Source: Brevibacillus brevis (GTDB taxonomy: Bacteria > Bacillota > Bacilli > Brevibacillales > Brevibacillaceae). Taken from it: a stretch of DNA of 64,000 nt. A program made the translations under genes and the position numbers. The DNA is taken from contig NZ_CP134050.1 in the NCBI RefSeq assembly GCF_031583145.1, forward strand, positions 1,202,501-1,266,500. The letters are read 5' to 3'. Below the pieces are notes generated by a model, which was not told the DNA's origin, made no database searches, and worked only from the letters and a program-made list of their open reading frames with translations. Shown in pieces: positions 41,838 to 50,499 of this stretch. The number at the start of each line of letters is the position of its first letter. Within the stretch, counting starts at the first letter, position 1.

Positions 41838-43364
41838 ATGAATCACAATCAGGCTCCGCAGCTAAACGGGAAGTGGCTGGATTCGGCGGCAGGAGATCCC
41901 GGAGCGGGGGGATTTCCCGAACGCGTCCTGCAAATCGGAGAAGGCAACTTCATGCGCGGCTTCATCGACTGGATGCTGCAAAGGATGAACCAAAGCGGAC
42001 ATTTCCAAGGGCGAGCCGTCGCCATCCAGCCAACGCCCAGAGGCAAAGTCGTACCCAAGCTCAATCGCCAGGACGGTCTTTACACGCTGGTGCAGCGCGG
42101 GGTGGAGAACGGCGAGCCGGCAGAGCGAGTCGAGCTGATCAGCGCCATCAGCAGAGGAATCAATCCGTACGAGAATTGGGCGGAGGTGCTGAAGGCTGCC
42201 GAGTCGCGTGAGATTCGCTTCGTCTTTTCCAACACGACCGAGGCCGGACTGCAATGGAGCGAAGAGGACTATGAACCGGAGAAATCGCCGCTGTCTTATC
42301 CGGGGAAGCTGGTGGCGCTCCTGTACCACCGTTTCCTGCATTTCGGCGGGGCGGAGGAAGCGGGCTGGATCATCCTGCCTTGCGAGCTGGTCGAGGACAA
42401 TGGCGCCGTATTGAAGGGTTTGTGCGAACAGGTCGCTGCGCATTGGGGGCTGCCCGACTCCTTTTTGGCGTGGATGGAGGAAGCGTGCGCGTTTTGCAAT
42501 ACGCTGGTGGACCGGATCGTGACAGGCTTTCCGCACGGCGAAGAAGAATCGTGGGCAGAGAGGCTCGGCTATCGGGACGAGCTCCTGGCCGTCTGCGAGC
42601 CGTACCATCTGTTCGTCATCGAAGGGCCGGAGGGCTTGGCGGATGAGCTGCCGCTTCAAAAGGCGGGGCTGAACGTCTACTTCGACCGCATCGACTCGTA
42701 CCGGGAACGAAAAGTCAGGCTGTTGAACGGTCCGCACACGCTGCTGGCCTCGGTGGCCTTTCTGGCGGGAGTCGATACGGTCAGGGAGGCGGTTGAGGAT
42801 CCCCAGCTTCGCGCCTATTTGCTGCATGCCATGACAGAGGAAATCAAGGAGTCGCTGCAGGCGGAAAACCGCGAGCGAGCGGACAGGTACATCCGTGACG
42901 TGCTGGAGCGCTTTGCGAATCCGTATTTGCAGCATCGGCTGCTCGACATCAGCCTGAATGGGCTGTCCAAATGCAAGGCGCGACTCTTGCCGAGCCTGGC
43001 CGCCTACCAGAAGGAAAAAGAGGCGCTGCCTCAGGCGCTGGTCTTCGGGCTTGCGGCACTGCTCGTTTTTTACCGGGGTACGAGGTTCGAAGGAGAACGG
43101 TATTTCGGCACACGGCAAGGCCAAGGCGAATACGAGATTCGCGATCAGGCAAAGTGGACGGCTGCCCTGTTTGAGAGCTGGCAGCAAGCGGATGGACCGA
43201 GTGCGGACCTGTCCGGAATTGCGAAGGGCTTTTTGGGGATGACGGAGATCTGGGGCGAGGACTTGAACCGCATCCCCGGACTCGGCGAAAGCGTGACCCG
43301 ATATGCAGAGGGGATCATGCAGGGCGGTGTTCGCCAGACCTTGCGGGAAATCGGTTTTTCATAG
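41838..43364 (+). CDS. uxaB: Tagaturonate reductase (altronate oxidoreductase)
   Basis: NADH-dependent reduction of D-tagaturonate to D-altronate, the step before UxaA. The 508-residue protein belongs to the mannitol dehydrogenase family: N-terminal VLQIGEGNFMRGFIDWML and the C-terminal segment with NGPHTLLASVAFLAG typical of UxaB. GGGGTG precedes ATG 41838, 14 bases after uxaA. Uronate isomerase (UxaC), KDG kinase and aldolase are not in the window. Confidence 0.92.
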   Translation: MNHNQAPQLNGKWLDSAAGDPGAGGFPERVLQIGEGNFMRGFIDWMLQRMNQSGHFQGRAVAIQPTPRGKVVPKLNRQDGLYTLVQRGVENGEPAERVELISAISRGINPYENWAEVLKAAESREIRFVFSNTTEAGLQWSEEDYEPEKSPLSYPGKLVALLYHRFLHFGGAEEAGWIILPCELVEDNGAVLKGLCEQVAAHWGLPDSFLAWMEEACAFCNTLVDRIVTGFPHGEEESWAERLGYRDELLAVCEPYHLFVIEGPEGLADELPLQKAGLNVYFDRIDSYRERKVRLLNGPHTLLASVAFLAGVDTVREAVEDPQLRAYLLHAMTEEIKESLQAENRERADRYIRDVLERFANPYLQHRLLDISLNGLSKCKARLLPSLAAYQKEKEALPQALVFGLAALLVFYRGTRFEGERYFGTRQGQGEYEIRDQAKWTAALFESWQQADGPSADLSGIAKGFLGMTEIWGEDLNRIPGLGESVTRYAEGIMQGGVRQTLREIGFS

Positions 43365-43381
43365 CGGAAGGAGAATGGAAG

Positions 43382-44401
43382 ATGAAGACAATCGTATGTC
43401 AGGAACCGGGGAAGATGGAGCTGATCGACACGGCTGCACCCGCTGCTCCAGGTGAGCATGAGGTATTGGTAAACATCAAGCGGATTGGCATCTGCGGCAC
43501 GGACATCCACGCTTTCGGAGGGAATCAGCCGTTTTTCGTTTACCCCCGCGTGCTCGGTCATGAGCTGTCAGGCGAAATCGCACAGGTCGGAGCGGCTGTC
43601 ACGAATGTCAAAGCGGGGGATCGCGTGTCCATCATCCCGTACATGCACTGCGGCACATGCATCTCTTGCCGGAGCGGAAAGACAAACTGCTGCACGCAGA
43701 TGCGCGTCCTTGGAGTCCATATCGACGGGGGCATGCGGGAGTCGATCGTCGTACCCGCCACTCATGTACTGCCTGTTCCCCATCTGTCCTGGGAGGAAGC
43801 GGCGATCGTGGAGCCGCTCTGCATCGGGGCGCATGCGGTCAGGCGCGCGCGGATTCAGGCCGGCGAGACGGTTCTGGTCATCGGGGCCGGTCCGATCGGG
43901 CTGGGGGTCGCACGTTTTGCCAAGCTCCAGGGGGCAAAGGTCATCGCGATGGACATGAGCGAGGAGCGGCTCGCCTTTTGTCAGAGATGGAGCGGATGCG
44001 ACGAGATCATATCGGCTTCCCGGGAGCCCAAGGAGCGCATTCTGGAGCGGAATGGACATGACCTGCCGACAGTCGTATTCGACGCCACGGGCAACAAGCA
44101 TTCCATGACAGGGGCCTTTGATTTCGTCGCGCACGGGGGTACTCTCGTATACGTAGGGCTGGTAAAAGAGCAAATCGCCTTTTCGGATTCCGACTTTCAC
44201 GCCAAGGAGCTCACGCTGATGGGCAGCCGCAATGCGACGCTCGAAGACTTCGAATACGTCATCGGGTGCATGAACGAAGGGAAGATCGATTCCACCGCGT
44301 ACATATCGGAAACGATCCCGTTCGAGCGCTTTGCCAAAGAGCACCGGGAGCTGATTGGGCCCCATCGCGGCGTGATCAAATCGATGATCACACTGGAGTA
44401 G
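43382..44401 (+). CDS. Zinc-type alcohol dehydrogenase (YjmD-like)
   Basis: A 339-residue medium-chain dehydrogenase with catalytic-zinc ligands in GICGTDIHAF and GHE, the structural-zinc lobe CGTCISCRSGKTNC (full set of four Cys) and NAD motif GAGPIGLG. It is most like YjmD of the B. subtilis hexuronate locus, whose substrate is unsettled; a sugar acid or polyol is likely. AAGGAGA precedes ATG 43382. It ends the uxaAB operon. Confidence 0.85.
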   Translation: MKTIVCQEPGKMELIDTAAPAAPGEHEVLVNIKRIGICGTDIHAFGGNQPFFVYPRVLGHELSGEIAQVGAAVTNVKAGDRVSIIPYMHCGTCISCRSGKTNCCTQMRVLGVHIDGGMRESIVVPATHVLPVPHLSWEEAAIVEPLCIGAHAVRRARIQAGETVLVIGAGPIGLGVARFAKLQGAKVIAMDMSEERLAFCQRWSGCDEIISASREPKERILERNGHDLPTVVFDATGNKHSMTGAFDFVAHGGTLVYVGLVKEQIAFSDSDFHAKELTLMGSRNATLEDFEYVIGCMNEGKIDSTAYISETIPFERFAKEHRELIGPHRGVIKSMITLE

Positions 44402-44469
44402 CAAATCTCACTTGACCGATCGGAATATAAAAATTAAACTAAAAGCAAAACCAGCCGATCAGACAGCTG

Positions 44470-44527
44470 AAGGCTCCCTTTTCTTTGCAGTCGCCACTCG
44501 CAGACGCAATTGGAGGGAGCCTTTTTC
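44470..44527 (+). terminator. Terminator of the hexuronate operon
   Basis: AAGGCTCCCT (44470-44479) and AGGGAGCCTT (44514-44523) with a run of T. The 35-base loop is long. Confidence 0.75.
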
Positions 44528-44536
44528 GTACAGATC

Positions 44537-44565
44537 GGAATTGATAAAATTCCTATCCAGGATAG
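44537..44565 (+). promoter_or_regulatory. Adjacent inverted repeats before the first monooxygenase gene
   Basis: GGAATT-GATAA-AATTCC (44537-44553) is followed at once by CTATCC-A-GGATAG (44553-44565). The GGAATT element recalls the binding motif of CymR, the cysteine-metabolism repressor of Bacillus. TTGATA at 44541-44546 could be a -35 box, but I see no good -10. Confidence 0.4.
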
Positions 44566-44646
44566 AGGCAGCCGCGGCTCCGCCAAAAAGCATGGCGTAG
44601 CGAGGCTTTCCAATTTTCGCGGATCGACAAAAGGAGGAGTCATTCA

Positions 44647-45987
44647 GTGGCCAAAATCAGGAAAATGAAGCTCGGCGCGTTTATCCACGGCGTCGGCGGA
44701 CATATCGCAGGCTGGAGGCACCCTGAGGCGCAGCCGGACGCGAGCATCGACTTCGGCTTTTATACTAGGCAGGCGCAGAGGGCGGAAGCGGGCAAGTTTG
44801 ATTTTGTGTTCATCGCGGACGGGTTGTTCATCAACGAAAAATCGATTCCCCACTTCCTGAACCGGTTCGAGCCGCTGACGATCTTGTCGGCGCTGGCAGC
44901 GGTCACCTCCCGCATCGGCCTCGTCGGTACCGTCTCCACTTCGTACAGCGAGCCGTTTACGGTCTCCAGGCAGCTCGCATCCCTCGACCACATCAGCGGG
45001 GGGCGCGCCGGATGGAACGTCGTCACGTCGCCACTGGAGGGCTCAGCCCTCAATTACGGCAAGACCATCGACGAGCATCCCGACCACGCCAAGCGCTACC
45101 GCATCGCGGCTGAGTATTTGCAGGTGGCCAAAGGGCTGTGGGATTCCTGGGAAGACGATGCCTTCATCCGGGATAAGGAGACGGGTGTCTTTTTCGACCC
45201 GAAAAAAATGCACGCTCTCCATCACAAAGGCGAGTTTTTCTCCGTGCAAGGGCCGCTGAACATCAGCCGCTCGCGGCAAGGCCATCCCGTCATCTTCCAG
45301 GCAGGCTCGTCGGAGGCGGGCAAAAGCTTCGCGGCCCAGTCGGCGGATGCCATCTTCACCGGACATGTGACGCTGGCGGACGCCCGGCAGTTTTACCAGG
45401 ACGTCAAGAGCAGGGCGGAAGCGGCAGGGCGTAACCCCGACGAGCTGCTGATTCTGCCGGGGATAGCGCCGATCATTGGACAGACAGAGGAAGAGGCGGA
45501 GCAAAAGTACCAGGAGCTGGCGAATCTGGTCTCGGTGGAGCAGGCGCTCGCCTATCTTGGAAGGTATTACGATCATCACGATTTTTCCGTCTACCCTCTC
45601 GACGAGCCGTTCCCCGACCTGGGAGACGTAGGCAAAAACAGCTTCCAGAGCACGACTGAGCGCATCAAGCGGGACGCCAAGAAAAACAACCTGACGCTGC
45701 GGCAGGTCGCGCTGCAGGAGGCGACGCCACGCCCGCTGTTCATGGGGACGCCCCAGAAGGTGGCGGACATGGCCCAGGAATGGTTCGAGGAGCGGGGGGC
45801 GGACGGATTCATTGTCAGTTCGAGCATCCCCCATGCCCTGCATGATTTCATCGAGCAGGTCGTGCCCCTTTTGCAGGAACGCGGACTGTTCCGCACGGAG
45901 TATGAAGCGGACACGCTGCGCGGGCATTTGGGGCTGCCTTTTCCGGAAAACCGTTACACGGCTAAGGCCAGGCAGGCGCTTGTATAA
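44647..45987 (+). CDS. Flavin-dependent monooxygenase (LLM class, NtaA/SnaA/DszA family)
   Basis: A 446-residue luciferase-fold monooxygenase that uses FMNH2 from a separate reductase. Family hallmarks are [46 protein letters not shown] and a C-terminal [12 protein letters not shown]. It is a paralogue of the gene at 50500. In B. subtilis a relative (YtnJ/CmoJ) cleaves N-acetylated S-alkyl cysteines. GTG 44647 has AAAGGAGGAG upstream. It stands alone, with a terminator following. Confidence 0.87.
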   Translation: MAKIRKMKLGAFIHGVGGHIAGWRHPEAQPDASIDFGFYTRQAQRAEAGKFDFVFIADGLFINEKSIPHFLNRFEPLTILSALAAVTSRIGLVGTVSTSYSEPFTVSRQLASLDHISGGRAGWNVVTSPLEGSALNYGKTIDEHPDHAKRYRIAAEYLQVAKGLWDSWEDDAFIRDKETGVFFDPKKMHALHHKGEFFSVQGPLNISRSRQGHPVIFQAGSSEAGKSFAAQSADAIFTGHVTLADARQFYQDVKSRAEAAGRNPDELLILPGIAPIIGQTEEEAEQKYQELANLVSVEQALAYLGRYYDHHDFSVYPLDEPFPDLGDVGKNSFQSTTERIKRDAKKNNLTLRQVALQEATPRPLFMGTPQKVADMAQEWFEERGADGFIVSSSIPHALHDFIEQVVPLLQERGLFRTEYEADTLRGHLGLPFPENRYTAKARQALV

Positions 45988-46001
45988 AGGCAGCGGCAAG
46001 C

Positions 46002-46044
46002 AAAAAAGCTGTTCCCATCGACGAAGCGAAGGGGACAGCTTTTC
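46002..46044. terminator. Bidirectional terminator
   Basis: AAAAGCTGTTCCC and GGGGACAGCTTTT separate the convergent monooxygenase genes, with A- and T-tracts on either side. Confidence 0.85.
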
Positions 46045-46061
46045 TCATTGGCAGATGCTTG

Positions 46062-47078
46062 TCAGACAATCGGCAGCTCCGAAAAGGCTTCGACCAGCAG
46101 CTCGTAGGAACGAATCCGCTTGGGGAAATGCTTGACCGGCGTGGTGATGATAAATTCGTCCACCTGGTACCTCTGCTGCGTGGCCAGCAGCTTTTCCCGG
46201 ACGGCTTCCTTGGAGCCAAAGAGAATATTCGGCTCCTTCACCTCGATCGTGAACGCCTCTGTGGTGTGCTTTCCAAATTCCTCCGCCTTTTTCAGGCTGT
46301 TCACCGTGATCGTTTTGCCGCTGGCCAGATGAATTTTGGCCAGCTCGTTTTCGGCGGCGAGCCTTCGCGCTTCCTCTTCGGTATCTGCCACGATCACGGA
46401 AATGGCCAGGATGGCTTCGGGCCTTGGCTGTTTGCCTGTGGCGAACTTCTTTCGGTACGTCTCGATCGCCGCGATGCCGATCTCTTCCTCGTTGTTGATG
46501 AACTGGGCGAACACGTATGGGACTCCCCGCTCGGCAGCCAGCTCGGCGCTTGCGATGCTCGTGCCCAAAAGGTACAGCTCGGCGGGCTGGGGCGGGATCG
46601 GAATTGCTTTTAAGCCGTAGAGAGCATGCTCCGGCTCCAGATTGTTGCTTAAAAACTTCTCCAGCTCGGTGAGCTTTTCTTCGAGAGAGGGGGAAGCGGT
46701 CGCGTTTCCTTGCTGCAATGCCCGCGTAGAAAGGGGCAATCCTCCCGGCGCGCGGCCGATGCCCAGATCGACTCGTCCGGGTGCCAGCGAGGCGAGTACA
46801 TGGAAGTTCTCCGCTACCTTGTACGGGCTGTAGTGCTGGAGCATCACGCCCCCGGAGCCGATCCGGATGCGCTCGGTCTTGGCCAGCAGATGGGAGATGA
46901 GAACTTCGGGCGAAGACCCGACGACGTGGTCCAGGTCGTGATGCTCGGAGACCCAGTAGCGGTGATAGCCCAGTTTCTCCGCGATCTGCGCCAGTTGAAT
47001 CGTATGCTGGAAAGCTTGTGCGGCCGTCTCTCCTTCCTGTATCGGTGTTTGATCCAAGATACTCAGTGTCAGCGCCAC
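46062..47078 (-). CDS. LLM-class flavin oxidoreductase, MsnO8/YtmO type
   Basis: A 338-residue luciferase-like oxidoreductase with LSILDQTPIQEG at the N-terminus, HRYWVSEHHDLDHVVGSSPEVLI and GRVDLGIGRAPGG, the marks of the MsnO8-like subfamily. The B. subtilis relative YtmO (CmoO) belongs to the sulfur-compound operon ytmI-ytnM, which fits the neighbours here. GTG 47078 has GAGGAGAG 7 bases upstream. It is transcribed divergently from the glutaredoxin-MetNIQ operon, through a leader that contains an intrinsic terminator. Confidence 0.85.
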   Translation of the reverse strand: MALTLSILDQTPIQEGETAAQAFQHTIQLAQIAEKLGYHRYWVSEHHDLDHVVGSSPEVLISHLLAKTERIRIGSGGVMLQHYSPYKVAENFHVLASLAPGRVDLGIGRAPGGLPLSTRALQQGNATASPSLEEKLTELEKFLSNNLEPEHALYGLKAIPIPPQPAELYLLGTSIASAELAAERGVPYVFAQFINNEEEIGIAAIETYRKKFATGKQPRPEAILAISVIVADTEEEARRLAAENELAKIHLASGKTITVNSLKKAEEFGKHTTEAFTIEVKEPNILFGSKEAVREKLLATQQRYQVDEFIITTPVKHFPKRIRSYELLVEAFSELPIV

Positions 47079-47111
47079 AGTTTTTCTCTCCTCGTCATGG
47101 AAAATGTACGC

Positions 47112-47149
47112 AAAAAGCCCCGTGGAAAGGATGCTTTCTCAGGGGCTTC
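47112..47149 (-). terminator. Terminator inside the leader of the MsnO8-like gene
   Basis: On the minus strand AGCCCC and GGGGCT enclose GAAAG/CTTTC and end in TTTTT. No gene precedes it on this strand, so it terminates the leader of the 46062-47078 gene and probably works as an attenuator. Confidence 0.7.
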
Positions 47150-47236
47150 TGGTGATCCAGTCAGCGATTGGTTGATGGAGTTGATCGGTAACGTGTGTTC
47201 TGCTTTTATGTCTTAATTTCTTAGTTGTTTACTTGG

Positions 47237-47265
47237 ATTTTATCGGCACAGGGAAGAAATGTCAA
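47237..47265 (-). promoter_or_regulatory. Strong promoter, minus strand
   Basis: TTGACA (47260-47265), an exact 17-base spacer and TAAAAT (47237-47242), reading toward the MsnO8-like gene. The predicted leader starts near CCAAGTAA and is ~150 bases long. Confidence 0.8.
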
Positions 47266-47299
47266 TCGTCTTTCCCGAGAAGGACGAAAAGAAAAAGCG

Positions 47300-47328
47300 T
47301 TGACGAACGGCGAAGCGAGGGATACAAT
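47300..47328 (+). promoter_or_regulatory. Strong promoter, plus strand
   Basis: TTGACG (47300-47305), a 17-base spacer and TACAAT (47323-47328), reading toward the glutaredoxin-MetNIQ operon. The leader begins ACCAAGTAA, almost the same as the divergent leader. Confidence 0.8.
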
Positions 47329-47355
47329 ACCAAGTAATCCGATAAGATTTAAAAA

Positions 47356-47427
47356 GGTCGTCGACCAGACCACTGGAGACTTCCTGCTTTCGCGATGGAA
47401 TGCGCGGGCAGGGGGTCTTTTTGTTTT
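47356..47427 (+). terminator. Leader palindromes and terminator upstream of the glutaredoxin gene
   Basis: The perfect palindrome GGTCGTCGACC (47356-47366) and a CCAG-ACCA-CTGG hairpin precede a terminator: AGACTTCCTGC (47377-47387) pairs with GCAGGGGGTCT (47408-47418), followed by TTTTTGTTTT. As no gene comes before it, this should be an attenuator. I see no T-box, SAM-I or other known aptamer sequence. Confidence 0.65.
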
Positions 47428-47466
47428 CGGGCGACGCCGGAAAAAACAGGAGGGGGAGAAACGAAT

Positions 47467-47724
47467 ATGTCTGCAAAGCAAAAAGTGGTGGTATGGGGGA
47501 GAAACGGGTGCTCGTTCTGCGCGAATGTAAAAGCCGTGCTGGAGGCAAACGCACACCCTTATGAATGGATCGATGTGGAAGGCAAGGACGTGCTGCGCGA
47601 TGTGCTGGAGGTCAAGTACGGGACGCGGCTGATTCCCGTCGTGGAGATCGGCGGAGAGGGCAAGTACGAGGCGCTGCTGCACAATGAGCTGGATCGCCTC
47701 GAAGCGCTGCTGACCAACCAATGA
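47467..47724 (+). CDS. Glutaredoxin-like protein
   Basis: An 85-residue thioredoxin-fold protein with redox motif CSFC (C15, C18) and a cis-Pro in RLIPVVEI. In B. subtilis the glutaredoxin-like YtnI (CmoI) sits in the S-alkyl-cysteine operon, and this gene likely plays the same part, perhaps supplying thiol for C-S cleavage. ATG 47467 follows AGGAGGGGGA; the longer frame upstream overlaps the leader terminator. It is the first gene of an operon that runs to 55986. Confidence 0.82.
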   Translation: MSAKQKVVVWGRNGCSFCANVKAVLEANAHPYEWIDVEGKDVLRDVLEVKYGTRLIPVVEIGGEGKYEALLHNELDRLEALLTNQ

Positions 47725-47743
47725 GAGTCGAGGAGGAGGGCGT

Positions 47744-48850
47744 ATGGGAATCGAGCCGAGCATTCTGGAACAGCCAGATGTTTCCCTAGCGAAGAGCGGA
47801 GGCGTGCCGAGAAGCGCAGCCAAGGAAAGCATGGTCGAGTTTTTGCAGGTGGAAAAGACGTTTGAAAGCGGAGGAAAGCGGGTCCGGGCATTGGATGGCG
47901 TCACCTTGACGGTACAAAAAGGGGACATCTTCGGCGTCATCGGATATTCCGGCGCGGGGAAGAGCACGCTGCTGCGAACGGTGAATTTGTTGGAGCGTCC
48001 GACCGCAGGCAAAGTCATCGTGGACGGCAAAGACTTGACCGCCCTGTCCGTTCGGGAACTGCGGAGCGTGAAAAAGAAGATCGGCATGATCTTTCAGCAG
48101 TTCAATCTGCTCGAGTCCAAGACCGTCTTCGACAATGTCGCCATGCCGCTTCTCCTGAGCCAGACGCCGAAAAAGGCAGTAGAGGAGAGGGTCCGGGAAC
48201 TGCTGTCATTCGTCGGATTGTCGGAGAAAGCAAAGAGCTACCCGGATGAGCTGTCCGGCGGGCAAAAGCAGCGCGTCGGAATCGCCCGGGCGCTGGCTAC
48301 CAATCCCTCGATCCTGCTCAGCGATGAGGCTACATCGGCGCTGGACCCGCAAACGACCGAATCGATCCTGCAGCTGCTCAGGCGGGTCAATCAGGAGTAC
48401 AACGTGACGATCCTGATGATTACACACGAGATGAACGTCATCAAAGAGATATGCAACCGGGTCGCCGTCATGGAGCAAGGCTCGGTCGTGGAGCAGGGCG
48501 ACGTACTGGACCTGTTCGCGAATCCGCAGACCAAGACGGCCCAGGGCTTCGTTCGGTCTGTCATGAAGGGCGACATACCGCCCAGCGTCTACGAAGCGTT
48601 GGAAGCGAGGCGCGGGCGATCCCGTATTTTCCAGATCCATTTCGTCGGAGAGCGCTCCGGCCAACAGATCATCTCCCAGGTGGCCAAGAGGTTTCAGACG
48701 GAAGTCAGCGTCCTGTCCGGCAGCATCACCGAGCTGCAGGGCGTGCCGTTTGGCAGCCTCATCGTGGAGCTGGGGGGAAATGAAGCGGAAATCGCCCGGG
48801 CGCATCAGTTCATCCGGCTGCAAAATGTGTCAGTAAAGGAGATTTCGTAG
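47744..48850 (+). CDS. metN: MetN-type ABC transporter ATP-binding protein with NIL domain
   Basis: A 368-residue ATPase of the methionine uptake family: Walker A GYSGAGKST, signature [15 protein letters not shown], Walker B ILLSDEATSALDPQ, and a C-terminal NIL domain (about 285-365), which in MetN senses substrate and inhibits transport. It has ~29 extra N-terminal residues before MVEFLQVEKTF; ATG 47744 has GGAGGAGGG upstream, so the extension may be real. Methionine, its oxides or other S-containing amino acids are likely substrates; the context favours S-modified cysteines. Confidence 0.88.
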   Translation: MGIEPSILEQPDVSLAKSGGVPRSAAKESMVEFLQVEKTFESGGKRVRALDGVTLTVQKGDIFGVIGYSGAGKSTLLRTVNLLERPTAGKVIVDGKDLTALSVRELRSVKKKIGMIFQQFNLLESKTVFDNVAMPLLLSQTPKKAVEERVRELLSFVGLSEKAKSYPDELSGGQKQRVGIARALATNPSILLSDEATSALDPQTTESILQLLRRVNQEYNVTILMITHEMNVIKEICNRVAVMEQGSVVEQGDVLDLFANPQTKTAQGFVRSVMKGDIPPSVYEALEARRGRSRIFQIHFVGERSGQQIISQVAKRFQTEVSVLSGSITELQGVPFGSLIVELGGNEAEIARAHQFIRLQNVSVKEIS

Positions 48851-48852
48851 AG

Positions 48853-49503
48853 ATGGAAGTCAGTTCGGAGCAAATTCTGCAAGCTGTCTATCAGACGCTG
48901 TACATGGTGGGGGTGTCGCTCGTCTTCGCGACCATCATCGGATTGCCGCTGGGCATTTTGCTCGTCGTCACGCGGAAGGGCCACATACTGGAAAATCAGG
49001 TTGTCTTTTCGCTGCTAAATCCGGTGATCAACGTCTTGCGGTCCGTGCCGTTCATCATCCTGCTGGTGGCGATCATTCCGCTGACGCGTCTGATCGTGGG
49101 GACATCCATCGGCACGACCGCCGCCATCGTGCCGCTCGTGATCTACACGGGGCCGTACATTGCGCGGCTGGTGGAGAACTCGCTGCTGGAAGTGGACTCG
49201 GGTATCATCGAGGCGGCAGAGGCGATGGGAGCGACCCCGCTGCAAATTATTTTCCGTTTTCTCATTCCCGAGACACTCGGATCGCTCGTGCTGTCCATCA
49301 CGACTGCCACGATCGGCCTTATCGGCGCGACGGCAATGGCCGGGGCGGTCGGCGGCGGGGGCATCGGCGACCTGGCGATCACGTATGGCTACCAGCGGTT
49401 CAGCACCATTACCATCGTGGCGACGGTCGTGATCCTGGTCGTGCTGGTGCAGGGCATCCAGTCGCTGGGCAACCGCCTGGCCCGCAAAATCCGCCGGAGA
49501 TAA
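48853..49503 (+). CDS. metI: MetI-type ABC transporter permease
   Basis: A 216-residue permease with about five transmembrane helices and the family's EAAEAMGATPLQIIFRFLIPE coupling loop. It starts 3 bases after the metN stop codon (AGGAGAT overlaps the metN end). Confidence 0.9.
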   Translation: MEVSSEQILQAVYQTLYMVGVSLVFATIIGLPLGILLVVTRKGHILENQVVFSLLNPVINVLRSVPFIILLVAIIPLTRLIVGTSIGTTAAIVPLVIYTGPYIARLVENSLLEVDSGIIEAAEAMGATPLQIIFRFLIPETLGSLVLSITTATIGLIGATAMAGAVGGGGIGDLAITYGYQRFSTITIVATVVILVVLVQGIQSLGNRLARKIRRR

Positions 49504-49541
49504 CCGCTTACGCTACTGAAAAAGAGACAGGAGAGACACCC

Positions 49542-50384
49542 ATGAAGAAATTTGTCTTATTTTTATCGCTCATCATCCTAGCAAGTCTGGCAGCGGGTTG
49601 CGGGAAAACAGAAGGCTCCCGCGCGCTGAAAATCGGGATTCGCGGCTCGGAAAGCCGGACGTGGGACTTCGTCAAGGAGCAGGCTAGGGGGCAGGGACTG
49701 AACATCGAGCTGGTGCAGCTGAATGCCAATGTCAATCCGAACACGGTGCTGCTCGAAGGAGACATCGACGCAAACGCCTTCCAGCACGTCGCTTTCCTGG
49801 ACCAGTTCAACCAGAAGAACAAGTCGGACATCGTACCGATCGGCTCGACGATCATCGCACCGCTGGGCATTTACTCCGACAAGTACAAAAAGATCGAGGA
49901 TATCCCGGACCACGCCAAAATCGCCGTACCGAACGACGATTCCAACTGGGGTCGCGCTCTCCTGCTGCTGCAGGAAGCCGGGCTGATCCGGGTCGTGGAC
50001 AACTTTGACGGCTTCGGCGGCGCGGACAAGATCAAGGACAATCCGAAGCAGCTCGAGATCGTACCGGTTGACGGAGCCAATACCCCGCGCGTCATGAAGG
50101 ACGTCGCGGCATCCATCATCAACAACGGCGTGGCCGTCGAAGCGGGATTCCTTTTGAAAGATTCCCTTTTCCACGAAAGCAAGACTGCGAAGCCGTACAT
50201 CAACGTGATCGCCACGACGAAGCAAAACGAAAACCGGGAAGACCTGAAAAAGCTCGTGCAAATCTATCAGGCCAAGGAAGTTTCGGACTTCATCACGCAG
50301 ACGTACAAAGGCAACTACATTCCGACGCAAGTCACTGTGGACGAATTGAAAAACTTCAAAGACGCGTTTGCCAGCAAGCCGTAA
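49542..50384 (+). CDS. metQ: MetQ-type substrate-binding lipoprotein
   Basis: A 280-residue NlpA/MetQ-family lipoprotein. The lipobox LAAGC puts the lipidated Cys at about residue 20. The binding-domain marks ANAFQHVAFLDQFN and IPNDDSNWGRALLLLQEAGL-like segment (AVPNDDSNWGRAL) are clear. It completes the first MetNIQ system of the operon. ACAGGAGAGAC precedes ATG 49542. Confidence 0.9.
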   Translation: MKKFVLFLSLIILASLAAGCGKTEGSRALKIGIRGSESRTWDFVKEQARGQGLNIELVQLNANVNPNTVLLEGDIDANAFQHVAFLDQFNQKNKSDIVPIGSTIIAPLGIYSDKYKKIEDIPDHAKIAVPNDDSNWGRALLLLQEAGLIRVVDNFDGFGGADKIKDNPKQLEIVPVDGANTPRVMKDVAASIINNGVAVEAGFLLKDSLFHESKTAKPYINVIATTKQNENREDLKKLVQIYQAKEVSDFITQTYKGNYIPTQVTVDELKNFKDAFASKP

Positions 50385-50499
50385 AAGCGAAGGGGGCTGG
50401 CCCGGCGAGCGCACGCTTGGCGGAGCGGGTGTAGATCAGGCAGAGCCAGCCCGAGCCTTGATGAAAGGATACGTCGCCCATAAAAAAGGAGGAGAACCG

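Noticed and set aside
47079-47466. SAM-I (S-box) or T-box riboswitch ahead of the MetNIQ operon.
   Set aside because: Neither leader shows the GAGGGA/GCAACC elements of SAM-I or the GGUGGNACCGCG box of T-box leaders. Only terminators are clear.
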